This document shows positions 1-7,562 of a stretch of DNA of 64,000 nt, one piece after another (position 1 is the stretch's first letter; each line of letters begins with the position of its first letter). The DNA is from UBA4479 sp963974935 (lineage in GTDB: Bacteria; Pseudomonadota; Alphaproteobacteria; Rhodospirillales; Casp-alpha2). The notes under the pieces were generated by a model. The model did no database searches and was not told the origin of the DNA. It was given only the letters and a program-made list of their open reading frames with translations. The translations under genes and the position numbers were made by a program. The stretch lies in assembly GCA_963974935.1 (NCBI GenBank), contig CAXBEV010000012.1:47421-111420 (forward strand). Reading direction: 5' to 3'.

Positions 1-266
1 GTGACCTCGCACCGGAACTTGGTCTGCAGCCTGAATGGGCTGCCGTCTGGTTCGGTATTTTGTTCGTGATGAATATCCAAATCTACTTCCTGTCACCGCC
101 ATTCGGCCCGGCCTGTTTTTGGCTTAAGTCTGTGGCGCCTAAGGACGTCACGTTGCAGGAAATTTTCGTCAGCGTGATTCCGTTTATCGGGTTGCAGATC
201 ATCGGCATGTTGCTGGTGATGTTCTTCCCGCAGATCGCACTTTGGATGCCACAGGCGCTAAACTAA
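1..266 (+). CDS. TRAP transporter large permease (DctM), C-terminal fragment
   Basis: This reading frame is open from the left edge (codon phase from base 3) and ends with TAA at 264-266. Its product is the last ~88 residues of a DctM-type large permease of a tripartite ATP-independent periplasmic transporter. The tail is typical of the mannitol/chloroaromatic-type subgroup: a membrane stretch beginning FGILFVMN, then a loop with SPPFGPACFWLK, then VAPKDVTLQEI and a last helix ending in FFPQIALWMP. The protein imports an organic acid with Na+ or H+ coupling. It lies upstream of an acid-sugar dehydratase and two aldolase-like genes on the same strand, so it probably imports the substrate of that operon. 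The start lies outside the window. Confidence 0.85.
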   Translation, partial: DLAPELGLQPEWAAVWFGILFVMNIQIYFLSPPFGPACFWLKSVAPKDVTLQEIFVSVIPFIGLQIIGMLLVMFFPQIALWMPQALN

Positions 267-302
267 GCGCGACAAGGCTATATAGGTTTTAGGAGCACTC
301 TC

Positions 303-452
303 ATGTCTATGCCCGAAGAACTACACGATGATCTTGAGAAAGAAGGCGTTCATAACAGCGATTACTACGGCATCTTGCCGGGGATCGGCGGGGTGATTAT
401 TGGGCTCTTACTCATCGTTATTATGTTCGCGCTTGCCGACGGGTTTGCGTGA
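303..452 (+). CDS. Small single-pass membrane protein, 49 aa
   Basis: A short open frame lies 36 bases after the permease stop and is preceded by a good ribosome binding site (TTAGGAGCACTCTC then ATG). The product has an acidic N-terminal half (MSMPEELHDDLEKEGVHNSD) and one hydrophobic helix (roughly residues 25-44, GGVIIGLLLIVIMFAL). No family is recognised. Its place between a TRAP permease and a catabolic gene, with a strong RBS, suggests a real translated protein, perhaps a small accessory of the transporter; that role is a guess. The frame ends 19 bases before the next gene's start. Confidence 0.6.
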   Translation: MSMPEELHDDLEKEGVHNSDYYGILPGIGGVIIGLLLIVIMFALADGFA

Positions 453-471
453 CGCCGAAGGTAGCGAGACA

Positions 472-2208
472 ATGACAGAAAAGAAAAAATACGAGGACTT
501 TCGTAGTTATCGCTGGTACGGCGTTGACGATCTGCGGGCATTCGGTCATCGCTCGCGGACCATGCAGATGGGGTATGACGCTCAGGATTGGGACGGCAAA
601 CCGATCATCGGCATCATCAATACGTGGTCCGATATCAGCCATTGTCACATCCACTTTAAGGAGCGTATCGAGCACGTAAAACGTGGAATACTACAGGCCG
701 GTGGATTTCCGATCGAGCTACCGGCAATTTCTCTGGCTGAGCCAATCGTTAAGCCGACGACGATGATGTACCGAAACTTTCTGGCCATGGAGACCGAGGA
801 GCTTTTGCGTTCACATCCCATCGATGCCTGCGTCTTGATGGGGGGATGTGACAAGACAACGCCGGGTTTGCTTATGGGGGCAATCTCGATGGGCCTGCCG
901 ACGATTTTCTTCCCGGCGGGTCCGATGCTGAACGGAAATTGGAAAGGCAAGCGCCTCGGTAGTGGTTCGGATACCTGGAAGTATTACGATGACCTCCGTG
1001 AAGGCAAGATCACCAAGGACGACTGGCAGGAAGTTGAGGAGGGCATCGCGCGCTCCTACGGCCACTGCATGACGATGGGCACGGCATCGACCATGACATC
1101 CATCGCAGAAAGCATGGGATTCATTCTGCCGGGTGGCGCTTCTATCCCGGCACCGGATGCCAATCACATACGCCTCGCGACACACACCGGGCGGCGTATT
1201 GTCGAAATGGCATGGGAAGACCTAAAGCCCAGTGACATATTGACGCGCGCGTCGTTTGAAAACGCGATTGCCGCCGCCATGGCCATGGGCTGTTCGACCA
1301 ACGCGATTGTTCATGTGGTCGCCATGGGTCGGCGCGCCGGGTTTGATATCAGTTTGGATGATTTTGACAAAATTGGTCGGACCGTGCCCGTAATCGCCAA
1401 CATTCGACCGAACGGCGATACCTATCTGATGGAAGACTTCTATTACGCCGGCGGTATCAAAGCGATGCTTAAGCGGATCGAAAAGCATCTGGATGGTACT
1501 GCGCAGACCGTCAATGGCAAGACCATCGGTGAGAACATTGAAAATGCTGAAGTCTATAACGACGATGTGATTCGTACGCTTGATAATCCGATTTACCCAT
1601 CCGGTGCGTTGGTCGTGCTCAAGGGTAATCTGGCGCCCGATGGATGCGTCATGAAGGTGTCGGCGATGGATAACCGATTTTTAAAACATACCGGGCCGGC
1701 GTTGGTGTTTGACGACTACCCGTCCATGAAAGTAGCGATCAACGACGAGAATATTGAAGCTAACGCAGATACGGTGTTGATACTCCGTAATGCGGGGCCG
1801 CAGGGCGGGCCGGGGATGCCGGAGTGGGGTATGCTGCCGGTGCCGATGAAGCTGGTGAAACAGGGTGTCCGTGACATGTTGCGGATGTCAGACGCACGGA
1901 TGAGCGGCACCAGTTACGGTGCCTGTGTTTTGCACATCGCGCCTGAATCATATATCGGCGGCCCTTTGGCACTGGTCAAATCCGGGGATCTGGTCACCGT
2001 CGACGTGGAAAAACGTCTGATTCAAATGGAAGTGGACGATGACGAGTTGGCGCGACGGCGCGCCGCATGGAAACCTCTCCCGCCCCGCTATGAACGCGGC
2101 TACGGCAAGATGTTCTTAGAGCATATTGAGCAGGCACAGGACGGTTGCGATTTCGATTTTTTGAAGACGGATCATGGCGCTCCGGTCCCGGAGCCGGACA
2201 TCTACTAA
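472..2208 (+). CDS. IlvD/Edd-family dehydratase, probably a sugar-acid (arabinonate/xylonate-type) dehydratase
   Basis: The 578-residue product belongs to the IlvD/Edd dehydratases, which remove water from a 2,3-dihydroxy acid using a [2Fe-2S] cluster and Mg2+. The three cluster cysteines fall in the expected motifs: C58 (SDISHCHIHF), C126 (MGGCDKTTPG) and C199 (YGHCMTMGTAS). The opening RSYRWYGVDDLRAFGHRSR is closer to pentonate dehydratases such as L-arabinonate dehydratase than to branched-chain IlvD. I chose the ATG at 472, where MTEKKKYEDF begins, because the upstream extension has no family similarity and overlaps the preceding small gene. The TRAP permease before it and the aldolase-like genes after it fit a pathway that yields a 2-keto-3-deoxy acid. 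The exact substrate cannot be read from sequence. Confidence 0.85.
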   Translation: MTEKKKYEDFRSYRWYGVDDLRAFGHRSRTMQMGYDAQDWDGKPIIGIINTWSDISHCHIHFKERIEHVKRGILQAGGFPIELPAISLAEPIVKPTTMMYRNFLAMETEELLRSHPIDACVLMGGCDKTTPGLLMGAISMGLPTIFFPAGPMLNGNWKGKRLGSGSDTWKYYDDLREGKITKDDWQEVEEGIARSYGHCMTMGTASTMTSIAESMGFILPGGASIPAPDANHIRLATHTGRRIVEMAWEDLKPSDILTRASFENAIAAAMAMGCSTNAIVHVVAMGRRAGFDISLDDFDKIGRTVPVIANIRPNGDTYLMEDFYYAGGIKAMLKRIEKHLDGTAQTVNGKTIGENIENAEVYNDDVIRTLDNPIYPSGALVVLKGNLAPDGCVMKVSAMDNRFLKHTGPALVFDDYPSMKVAINDENIEANADTVLILRNAGPQGGPGMPEWGMLPVPMKLVKQGVRDMLRMSDARMSGTSYGACVLHIAPESYIGGPLALVKSGDLVTVDVEKRLIQMEVDDDELARRRAAWKPLPPRYERGYGKMFLEHIEQAQDGCDFDFLKTDHGAPVPEPDIY

Positions 2209-2220
2209 ATGGAGACATTG

Positions 2221-2946
2221 ATGACGACGAAAGCGCTTTCCGCCGAGACGCGGCACAAACTGATGCATGTAAGTACCGCAACGTTATCAACGGCGCTTTT
2301 TAAAATCGGAATCCGTAATCAGTTTTTGCAAGATGTGCATCCGTTGGGCTTTAAGGGCAAAAACATGGTCGGACAGGCCTACACGCTACGCTACATTCCG
2401 GCGCGCGAAGACTTGAATCCGATTTCCGTGTTCCAAAACCCAGATCATCCGCAGCGCGTCGGTGTCGAGGAATGTCCCGAAAGCTATGTGATGGTTATCG
2501 ATAGTCGCAAAGACGCGCGTGCGGCATCGGCGGGATCAATTCTGGTGACACGCATGATGAAACGCGGTGTTGCCGGTGTCGTCACCGATGGCGGGTTTCG
2601 CGATTCACCAGAAATCGCCGCTCTTGATATTCCCTGCTATCACAACCGGCCGTCGGCACCGACCAATCTGACGATCCATCAGGCGATTGAACTCAACGGC
2701 CCCATCGCGTGTGGTGACGTTGCTGTGTACCCGGGGGATGTGATTGTGGGCGATGGCGAAGGGGTAATCGTTATCCCATTGCATATGGTCGATGACATCG
2801 CCGCGGAGGCAATTGAAATGACGGCTTTTGAAGACTTCGTGACCGAGCGGGTCAACGAAGGGGCGGGGATTATCGGTCTTTATCCGGCCACGAAAGATGA
2901 AAATAAAGTTGCCTACGCCGAATGGCGCGCTAAGCACGGCCGATAA
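2221..2946 (+). CDS. RraA-fold aldolase/decarboxylase-like protein (first copy)
   Basis: The 241-residue protein has the RraA / dimethylmenaquinone methyltransferase-like fold, which includes class II HMG/CHA aldolases and regulators of RNase E. The catalytic arginine-aspartate pair is present in VTDGGFRDSPEI, and the C-terminal GDVIVGDGEGVIVIP block is diagnostic. Position 2221 is the likely start, because GGAG sits 8 bases upstream; an in-frame ATG at 2209 overlaps that site. It follows the dehydratase by 12 bases and precedes a paralogue, so I infer a metabolic role such as cleaving or processing a 2-keto-3-deoxy acid rather than RNase E control. Substrate unknown. Confidence 0.75.
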   Translation: MTTKALSAETRHKLMHVSTATLSTALFKIGIRNQFLQDVHPLGFKGKNMVGQAYTLRYIPAREDLNPISVFQNPDHPQRVGVEECPESYVMVIDSRKDARAASAGSILVTRMMKRGVAGVVTDGGFRDSPEIAALDIPCYHNRPSAPTNLTIHQAIELNGPIACGDVAVYPGDVIVGDGEGVIVIPLHMVDDIAAEAIEMTAFEDFVTERVNEGAGIIGLYPATKDENKVAYAEWRAKHGR

Positions 2947-2971
2947 AACCAAAGCAATAGGAGAAAAAGCG

Positions 2972-3673
2972 ATGAGCGACATTACGGCTGATGATCTGAA
3001 CGCACTGACCCAGTGGGACACGCCGACAATTTGTAACGCACTTGAAGAAATTGTCCCGGAGCGCCGGGGTCATGGTTTCACGACCGAGCCGTTGGTTGCA
3101 CTCGACCCGGATTTGCCGCCGATTTGCGGATATGCGCGTACGGCAACCATTCGTGCGGCTGAACCGCCGAATGAAACGCCTGCGGAGATGGCGGCGAAAC
3201 GGGCTGCATATTATAAATATGTTGCGCAAACGCCGATGCCCGCAATTGCCGTCCTTCAGGATATCGACCCGCGCCCTGGCGTCGGCGCTTTCTGGGGTGA
3301 GGTGCAGACAAATATTCACAAAGGCCTCGGCCTATTGGGGTGTGTGACCAATGGTTCATTTCGCGATGTCACGGACAGCGCGCGTGGGTTCAATCTGTTG
3401 GGGGGCGAAGTCGGTCCCAGTCATGCCTATGTTCACGTCGTCGACATAGACTGTCAGGTGACAGTCTACGGTTTGACCGTCTCGACCAACGATATTGTAC
3501 ATGCGGACCGGCATGGTGCGGTGATGGTGCCGAAGCACGCGGTGAAGAAAATTCCGGCGGTCGTTGATCTGATTTCGCGTCGTGAGGCGAAAATATTGGA
3601 TGCCGCAAAAGCGCCTGGCTTTAACGTCGATAAATTGATCGAGGCCATGGGCCAAGCACGCGACATTCATTAA
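2972..3673 (+). CDS. RraA-fold aldolase/decarboxylase-like protein (second copy)
   Basis: This is a 233-residue paralogue of the preceding gene. It has the RraA core and a metal/substrate motif VTNGSFRDV with the conserved Arg-Asp, but a divergent N-terminal half (WDTPTICNALEEI, then PICGYARTATIR). The start at 2972 is supported by AGGAG ten bases upstream; the longer open frame starts inside the preceding gene and is unlikely. It is separated by 25 bases from the first copy and shares its strand, so the two are probably co-transcribed. They may form a hetero-oligomer or act on successive intermediates; this is inference. Confidence 0.75.
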   Translation: MSDITADDLNALTQWDTPTICNALEEIVPERRGHGFTTEPLVALDPDLPPICGYARTATIRAAEPPNETPAEMAAKRAAYYKYVAQTPMPAIAVLQDIDPRPGVGAFWGEVQTNIHKGLGLLGCVTNGSFRDVTDSARGFNLLGGEVGPSHAYVHVVDIDCQVTVYGLTVSTNDIVHADRHGAVMVPKHAVKKIPAVVDLISRREAKILDAAKAPGFNVDKLIEAMGQARDIH

Positions 3674-3708
3674 ACGGGCAGTGTGATAAAAACGCGTGGG
3701 TGAGGCTG

Positions 3709-3807
3709 ATGTTTTGGGCTCTAGCCGGGTTATTGGCCGTGATTTTTTGCATATACTTGTTGGTGCCGCTCTTAAGCGCGCGCGATACCTCTAAACATGT
3801 CCCCTAA
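3709..3807 (+). CDS. Possible 32-aa membrane peptide
   Basis: A very short frame codes for one hydrophobic helix (MFWALAGLLAVIFCIYLLVP) followed by a short polar tail. The upstream GTGAGGCTG is only a weak ribosome binding site. The frame ends 18 bases from the convergent AI-2E-type gene. It could be a real small membrane protein or chance. Low confidence. Confidence 0.25.
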   Translation: MFWALAGLLAVIFCIYLLVPLLSARDTSKHVP

Positions 3808-3824
3808 TGCCGATGCTGGTTGGA

Positions 3825-4970
3825 CTAAGGTATGACGGCGGCACCGTCATCTGCTTCTCGAACCATCAGGGCGAGGTGACGGGCGACAATGACGATAATC
3901 ACCAAAATCGGAACGGCAAGAATGGCGCCGGCTATGCCCCATACCCAAGTCCACAGTAACATCGACAGAAACACAGCGATCGGGTTCAATTTCAGCTTCC
4001 GCCCGAGAATTGTCGGTGTAATAAAATTTCCTTCGATGATCGTCAGAACGCCATAGGCGAGCGGCGGCGCCACGTTCTGCCACCAGGTATCGAAAGTCAA
4101 TAACGAGACAATACCGATACATAAGAAGACAACCATCGGACCGACATACGGAATGAATGCAAGAACTGCGGCCAGAACGCCCCAAAGAACCGGGTTGGGC
4201 ATACCCAGCAGATACATCGTCAGCGCCGTCACGGCGCCGAGAATGAAATAGATGCCGGCGCTGATTTGCAAAAAGCGCGTGATGGTCGCCTGCACGGACG
4301 CGAACATATCCGAAATCAGCTCGCTATGTTTTAACCACGGGAGTTTTGGTAATGGCAATTTCGTCTGTCCATGACTGTGCGTCAGGAAAAAGAAAGTAAG
4401 CGCCAAGACGATCAAAAGCTGGACAGACGTAAGCAACGTCGATTCGAATGGGCGGCTGAGGTACGTCGGCTCCTTGATGGTGACCTCGCTTTTTTTAGCC
4501 GCAGTATTTGCTTCATTCGTAATATTCTCAATGCTCTCCGTCGCTTTCTTTGCCTGCTTAATGGACTCCGTCACAGGCCAGAGTTTCGTTTCGATGTCAC
4601 GTTGAATACTCGGCAGCCGCTGCATCCATTTTTCCGCCGGTGCCGAGAGATTAATGAGACCACCAATGATCGCGCCGACAAGGACGATCAGGACGATCAA
4701 CGCGCCGACCGTCCGAGAAATGCCGATGCTTGCCATCCCACGGACCATCGGGCGGAGAATAATGCTCAGAAATTGGGCGAGAAAAACAGGCAATATCAGG
4801 TCAGCTGCGAAGTACATCGTGTAAAGCAGAGCAAGAACCGCAAGCCCAACCACGGCGACAGGCATTGTGGCGTGAATAATCCGCATTAACTCATCTTGCG
4901 TAAGGTTTTGCGGCTCGACTATTGGCGCGGCCACCAACTCAGGCTCGTCATCAACCATGCGGCCAACCAT
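3825..4970 (-). CDS. AI-2E family (PerM/YhhT-type) membrane transporter
   Basis: The 381-residue integral membrane protein has the layout of the AI-2 exporter-like family: two N-terminal helices (around residues 33-75), a third near 85-108, a cytoplasmic segment rich in charged residues (about 110-175), then a long C-terminal membrane block with NPVLWGVLAAVLAFIPYVGP and GNFITPTILGRKLKLNP, both conserved in the family. Members export small molecules or ions; the substrate here is unknown. The next gene upstream on this strand ends 2 bases away, suggesting a small envelope operon of 4973-5711 genes followed by this one. A shorter start (MVDDEPEL, 4958) is possible. Confidence 0.85.
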   Translation of the reverse strand: MVGRMVDDEPELVAAPIVEPQNLTQDELMRIIHATMPVAVVGLAVLALLYTMYFAADLILPVFLAQFLSIILRPMVRGMASIGISRTVGALIVLIVLVGAIIGGLINLSAPAEKWMQRLPSIQRDIETKLWPVTESIKQAKKATESIENITNEANTAAKKSEVTIKEPTYLSRPFESTLLTSVQLLIVLALTFFFLTHSHGQTKLPLPKLPWLKHSELISDMFASVQATITRFLQISAGIYFILGAVTALTMYLLGMPNPVLWGVLAAVLAFIPYVGPMVVFLCIGIVSLLTFDTWWQNVAPPLAYGVLTIIEGNFITPTILGRKLKLNPIAVFLSMLLWTWVWGIAGAILAVPILVIIVIVARHLALMVREADDGAAVIP

Positions 4971-4972
4971 TG

Positions 4973-5392
4973 TTATCTCTTCGCGCGGAGCAGACCGACG
5001 ATAAACCCCATCGCCGTCGCTGCAACAATTGCTTTTATGGGCGTGTCGATCGTGACTTTAAGCGCTGAGCGCATAATATCTGCCGAGGCCTGCTCGGCCT
5101 CGGTCGCATGGTCGGGTTCGGGAGTGCCCGGCGCCCGCTTTTCGCGGCCACCGCGCCTTGCGGCGACAATAATCACGATCATGCTGAACAGACACAACAC
5201 GCCCGCAACGCTGAAAGCCGCGAGATAACTCGGCAACTGCATCGACAGCCATAAGTAGCCGCCAGCAATAGAAAATCCGATTGCCGTCGCCATGAGAAGA
5301 GCACCGCCGAGCATAAACGCCATCGTTGCCAAACGATAACGTATCGCATCACCCAAGCGGTGGGCCTTATTGATCCAGTGCAGCATCTTCAA
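4973..5392 (-). CDS. Holin-like / DUF883-like small membrane protein, 139 aa
   Basis: The protein has two central membrane helices (about residues 24-46 and 54-78), an RRGGREKRAPG basic loop, and a third weak helix at the C-terminus (AIVAATAMGFIVGLLRAKR). That C-terminal helix with a short arginine-rich end resembles the membrane anchor of ElaB/YqjD/DUF883 proteins, while the two-helix core resembles the holin-superfamily YqjE type. The DUF883-like gene directly upstream parallels the yqjD-yqjE pair of enterobacteria, whose products bind stationary-phase ribosomes to the membrane. The functional analogy is inferred from gene order and topology. Confidence 0.6.
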   Translation of the reverse strand: MKMLHWINKAHRLGDAIRYRLATMAFMLGGALLMATAIGFSIAGGYLWLSMQLPSYLAAFSVAGVLCLFSMIVIIVAARRGGREKRAPGTPEPDHATEAEQASADIMRSALKVTIDTPIKAIVAATAMGFIVGLLRAKR

Positions 5393-5411
5393 AGCCTACT
5401 TCTTGTCAAAG

Positions 5412-5711
5412 TCAGTGCTTGCGAAACAGAAGCGCGATCAGAAGACCGACACTGAAGGCCGCAAGCAGGCTTTGAAAGGGTCTCTCGCGAACGGTCTGTT
5501 CGATGGCCTCCTGCGAAGCTTTGCCTTTATCGCTTATGTCGGCGGCCGCCGATTTCACGCCGTCACGTATGTCATTCGCAGCGCGACCTGCACTTGCTTT
5601 TAATGCCTCTGCGAGAGAATCGCTGAGGGTAGCAACGTCGGCGGTGAGTTTTTCGATGGTCTCCTTCAGGGCCTCATAGTCTTCATGGGCGTGCTCATTC
5701 GCAGTTTTCAT
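5412..5711 (-). CDS. DUF883 (ElaB/YqjD-type) membrane-anchored protein
   Basis: The 99-residue protein starts with a long amphipathic helical region rich in Glu, Ala, Asp and Lys (YEALKETIEKLTADVATL and onward). It ends with RERPFQSLLAAFSVGLLIALLFRKH, the hallmark C-terminal tail anchor of the DUF883 family. Family members in E. coli associate with inactive ribosomes in stationary phase. A good Shine-Dalgarno (AAGGAAG) lies before the start on the minus strand. It is the first gene of the minus-strand group 5711-3825. Confidence 0.8.
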   Translation of the reverse strand: MKTANEHAHEDYEALKETIEKLTADVATLSDSLAEALKASAGRAANDIRDGVKSAAADISDKGKASQEAIEQTVRERPFQSLLAAFSVGLLIALLFRKH

Positions 5712-5768
5712 GATTATCTTCCTTGATGCATTGCCGGGACGATTGCGCCGGTATTTTGGTGAATTTTT

Positions 5769-6308
5769 TCAGTCTAAGCTTTTGTATCTTGATAATTTTA
5801 TGTGCGAGATTGTGCTCACTTTTTTGAGCAGCGCGATGTTTTTGCCCTCGTCGCTGGTCGCGAAATTATTCTGATTTAATCCGATGTCATACGTAACAGG
5901 ACCGGGATAGCCGCCGGCACCGACAACAACGTGTGTGCCGTCGATATTCCTAATGACACCGATTTTATCACTTTTAATATTCGTTACCGGCACGCTGGCG
6001 GTGAATTGCTTTGGCAGCCAGTGACCTATTCCTACTTTCTCTTTTTCTGTGAGCAGGATTCTGCTCGGAGAGCCCGTCGCCAACAATTTTATGGGCGTTC
6101 CCCCCGATATGTCGGCCAAGGGTTCCGTCATCACCAACATGGCAGCGGGACTGATATAGCTGACCGGCATTTGATCAATCGCATTTACTGAGTCTGTGAA
6201 CGTCAACAACATGATGGCGCCGGCAAAAATGCAGAAAATCATAAAACCAAACGGTTGACGCTTGGCCTGGCATAGGCTTGCGCGACGATTAGCAAGGGAC
6301 GCAGGCAT
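5769..6308 (-). CDS. Hypothetical exported or membrane-anchored protein, 179 aa
   Basis: I do not recognise a family. A hydrophobic stretch (about residues 20-38, GFMIFCIFAGAIMLLTF) follows a basic N-terminus and would act as a signal anchor. The rest is soluble and beta-rich, with one glycine-rich segment (VVVGAGGYPGP) and segments such as ISGGTPIKLLATGSPSRILLTEKEKVGIGHWLP. That is compatible with an SH3b-like or small beta-barrel periplasmic domain. It lies between the DUF883 gene and the OmpA-like lipoprotein on the same strand, so an envelope role is plausible. Base composition is slightly more AT-rich than its neighbours. Confidence 0.45.
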   Translation of the reverse strand: MPASLANRRASLCQAKRQPFGFMIFCIFAGAIMLLTFTDSVNAIDQMPVSYISPAAMLVMTEPLADISGGTPIKLLATGSPSRILLTEKEKVGIGHWLPKQFTASVPVTNIKSDKIGVIRNIDGTHVVVGAGGYPGPVTYDIGLNQNNFATSDEGKNIALLKKVSTISHIKLSRYKSLD

Positions 6309-6447
6309 AACTTTAATGGCTCCATTATTCTTGGCGAAATAAGAAAAACCCGTTCAATTGCTGGAACCGAGCGCGGCGTAGGTCGTGACAATTCTCAATC
6401 GTTTTTGCCGCCGTCAGCAATTTGATGTGCGTATGAAGAACCAATCT

Positions 6448-7116
6448 TCATGAAGTGAGCGGAGAAATCCTAATTTCCACGCGGCGGTTCTTTTGTTTTC
6501 CAGCCTCGGAATTGTTCGATGAGATCGGCGCGGATTCTCCGTAACCTGCTGCCAGCAAGCGCTGACCATTGATTCCTTTTGCGCTGAGATACGAGGCGAC
6601 GGATAATGCGCGGCGCTGGGATAGCGCTTGGTTGTAATCGGCAGCACCATCACTATCGGTATAACCCATAACGTCGATGGTGGTTTTTTCGTATTCGTTC
6701 AAAACCTGTCCCACGGCATTAAGCACCGAATACGCTTCTGCGCGTAATTCATGTCGGCCAGAGTCGAAGTTGATGGCTTGTTCCATATTGAGCCAAATAT
6801 CATTGCCTTGTCGTGTCACCGAGACGCCGGCGGATTCTAGGCCTTGGCGCAATTTAGCTTCTTGGACATCCATATAGTAGCCGATGCCGCCCCCGGCGAC
6901 GCCACCGACGCCGGCCCCGATCAGGGCATTGCGACGCCGCTCTTTTGCATTGTCGCCGGTCAGCAGGCCGACACCCACACCGGCGAGCACCCCGATGCCC
7001 GCGCCGATGGCTGCTTTCGCCGGTTGCTCTTCACGTGTGTAAGGATTGACGGTACAAGCTGTTAAAACGCCTGCGGCCAGGATGACTGCGAGCGAACACG
7101 TCATTTTCTTTATCAT
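6448..7116 (-). CDS. OmpA-family outer-membrane lipoprotein (YiaD-like)
   Basis: The 222-residue protein begins with a lipoprotein signal (lipobox LTAC, Cys21). A glycine-zipper region follows (GAGIGVLAGVGVGLLTG and GAGVGGVAGGGIGYYMD, about residues 37-82), then a C-terminal OmpA peptidoglycan-binding domain (about 110-220) with INFDSGRHEL, VMGYTDSDGAADYN, LSQRRALSVASYL and NRRVEI. It should sit in the outer membrane and bind peptidoglycan non-covalently. It is transcribed away from the selenium locus. Its own promoter should lie in the 7117-7562 intergenic region. Confidence 0.9.
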   Translation of the reverse strand: MIKKMTCSLAVILAAGVLTACTVNPYTREEQPAKAAIGAGIGVLAGVGVGLLTGDNAKERRRNALIGAGVGGVAGGGIGYYMDVQEAKLRQGLESAGVSVTRQGNDIWLNMEQAINFDSGRHELRAEAYSVLNAVGQVLNEYEKTTIDVMGYTDSDGAADYNQALSQRRALSVASYLSAKGINGQRLLAAGYGESAPISSNNSEAGKQKNRRVEIRISPLTS

Positions 7117-7339
7117 GAGTAACCTTCTTAGTTGAATGCCGTAAGCAATTATTGCTTTTCGGTCGGCCCGAATAGGCTTTGCGCCAAACCCGTGTATTGA
7201 ATCGATATTTTGTGCACGTAAAATACAACTGTGTGGTCTAAATAAACTTTAGATTTTAGTTGGCCGTTGATTTTTATCATAGTCATTTGTGATTAACATT
7301 ACTGTTCAATAGCGGACATGTGGCATCTCCCGGCTGAAA

Positions 7340-7367
7340 CCTGACTTAACCGGCCGGTTAAGTCAGG
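7340..7367. repeat. Perfect 28-bp palindrome in a divergent intergenic region
   Basis: The 446-base region 7117-7562 between the lipoprotein gene (minus) and the PLP enzyme gene (plus) holds no convincing gene. Inside it lies a 28-bp palindrome without a spacer: the 14-base half CCTGACTTAACCGG at 7340-7353 is followed at once by its exact reverse complement. No T-tract follows, so it is not a typical terminator. Its position about 200 bases before the plus-strand start suits an operator for a dimeric regulator. It contains TTAAC and GTTAA separated by six bases, whereas the nir-region motif has a four-base spacer. Confidence 0.55.
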
Positions 7368-7562
7368 CCGGATATTCGATGTAGCGACCGGTCGACCTCA
7401 TCGCAGGCCGTGTGATTCCTCACAAACATGGTGGCCAGGACTACGGCCTTGATCGTTACCACAAAATTCACGACAACATAGGTAGCGTCGTCGATCTTCG
7501 GCGGTCGCAGGTGTATGGTCTGCTGACATCCGTTCGGCTGGAAACTTTTGAAGGAGCAAAAA

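Noticed and set aside
4371..4889. Plus-strand open frame of 172 codons opposite the AI-2E-type transporter
   Set aside because: Arg/Asn/Asp-rich antisense product over a conserved membrane protein gene; treated as a shadow.
7340..7367. Another copy of the Dnr-type site
   Set aside because: The arms TTAAC and GTTAA are separated by six bases, not four, which would put the half-sites on a different helical phase.
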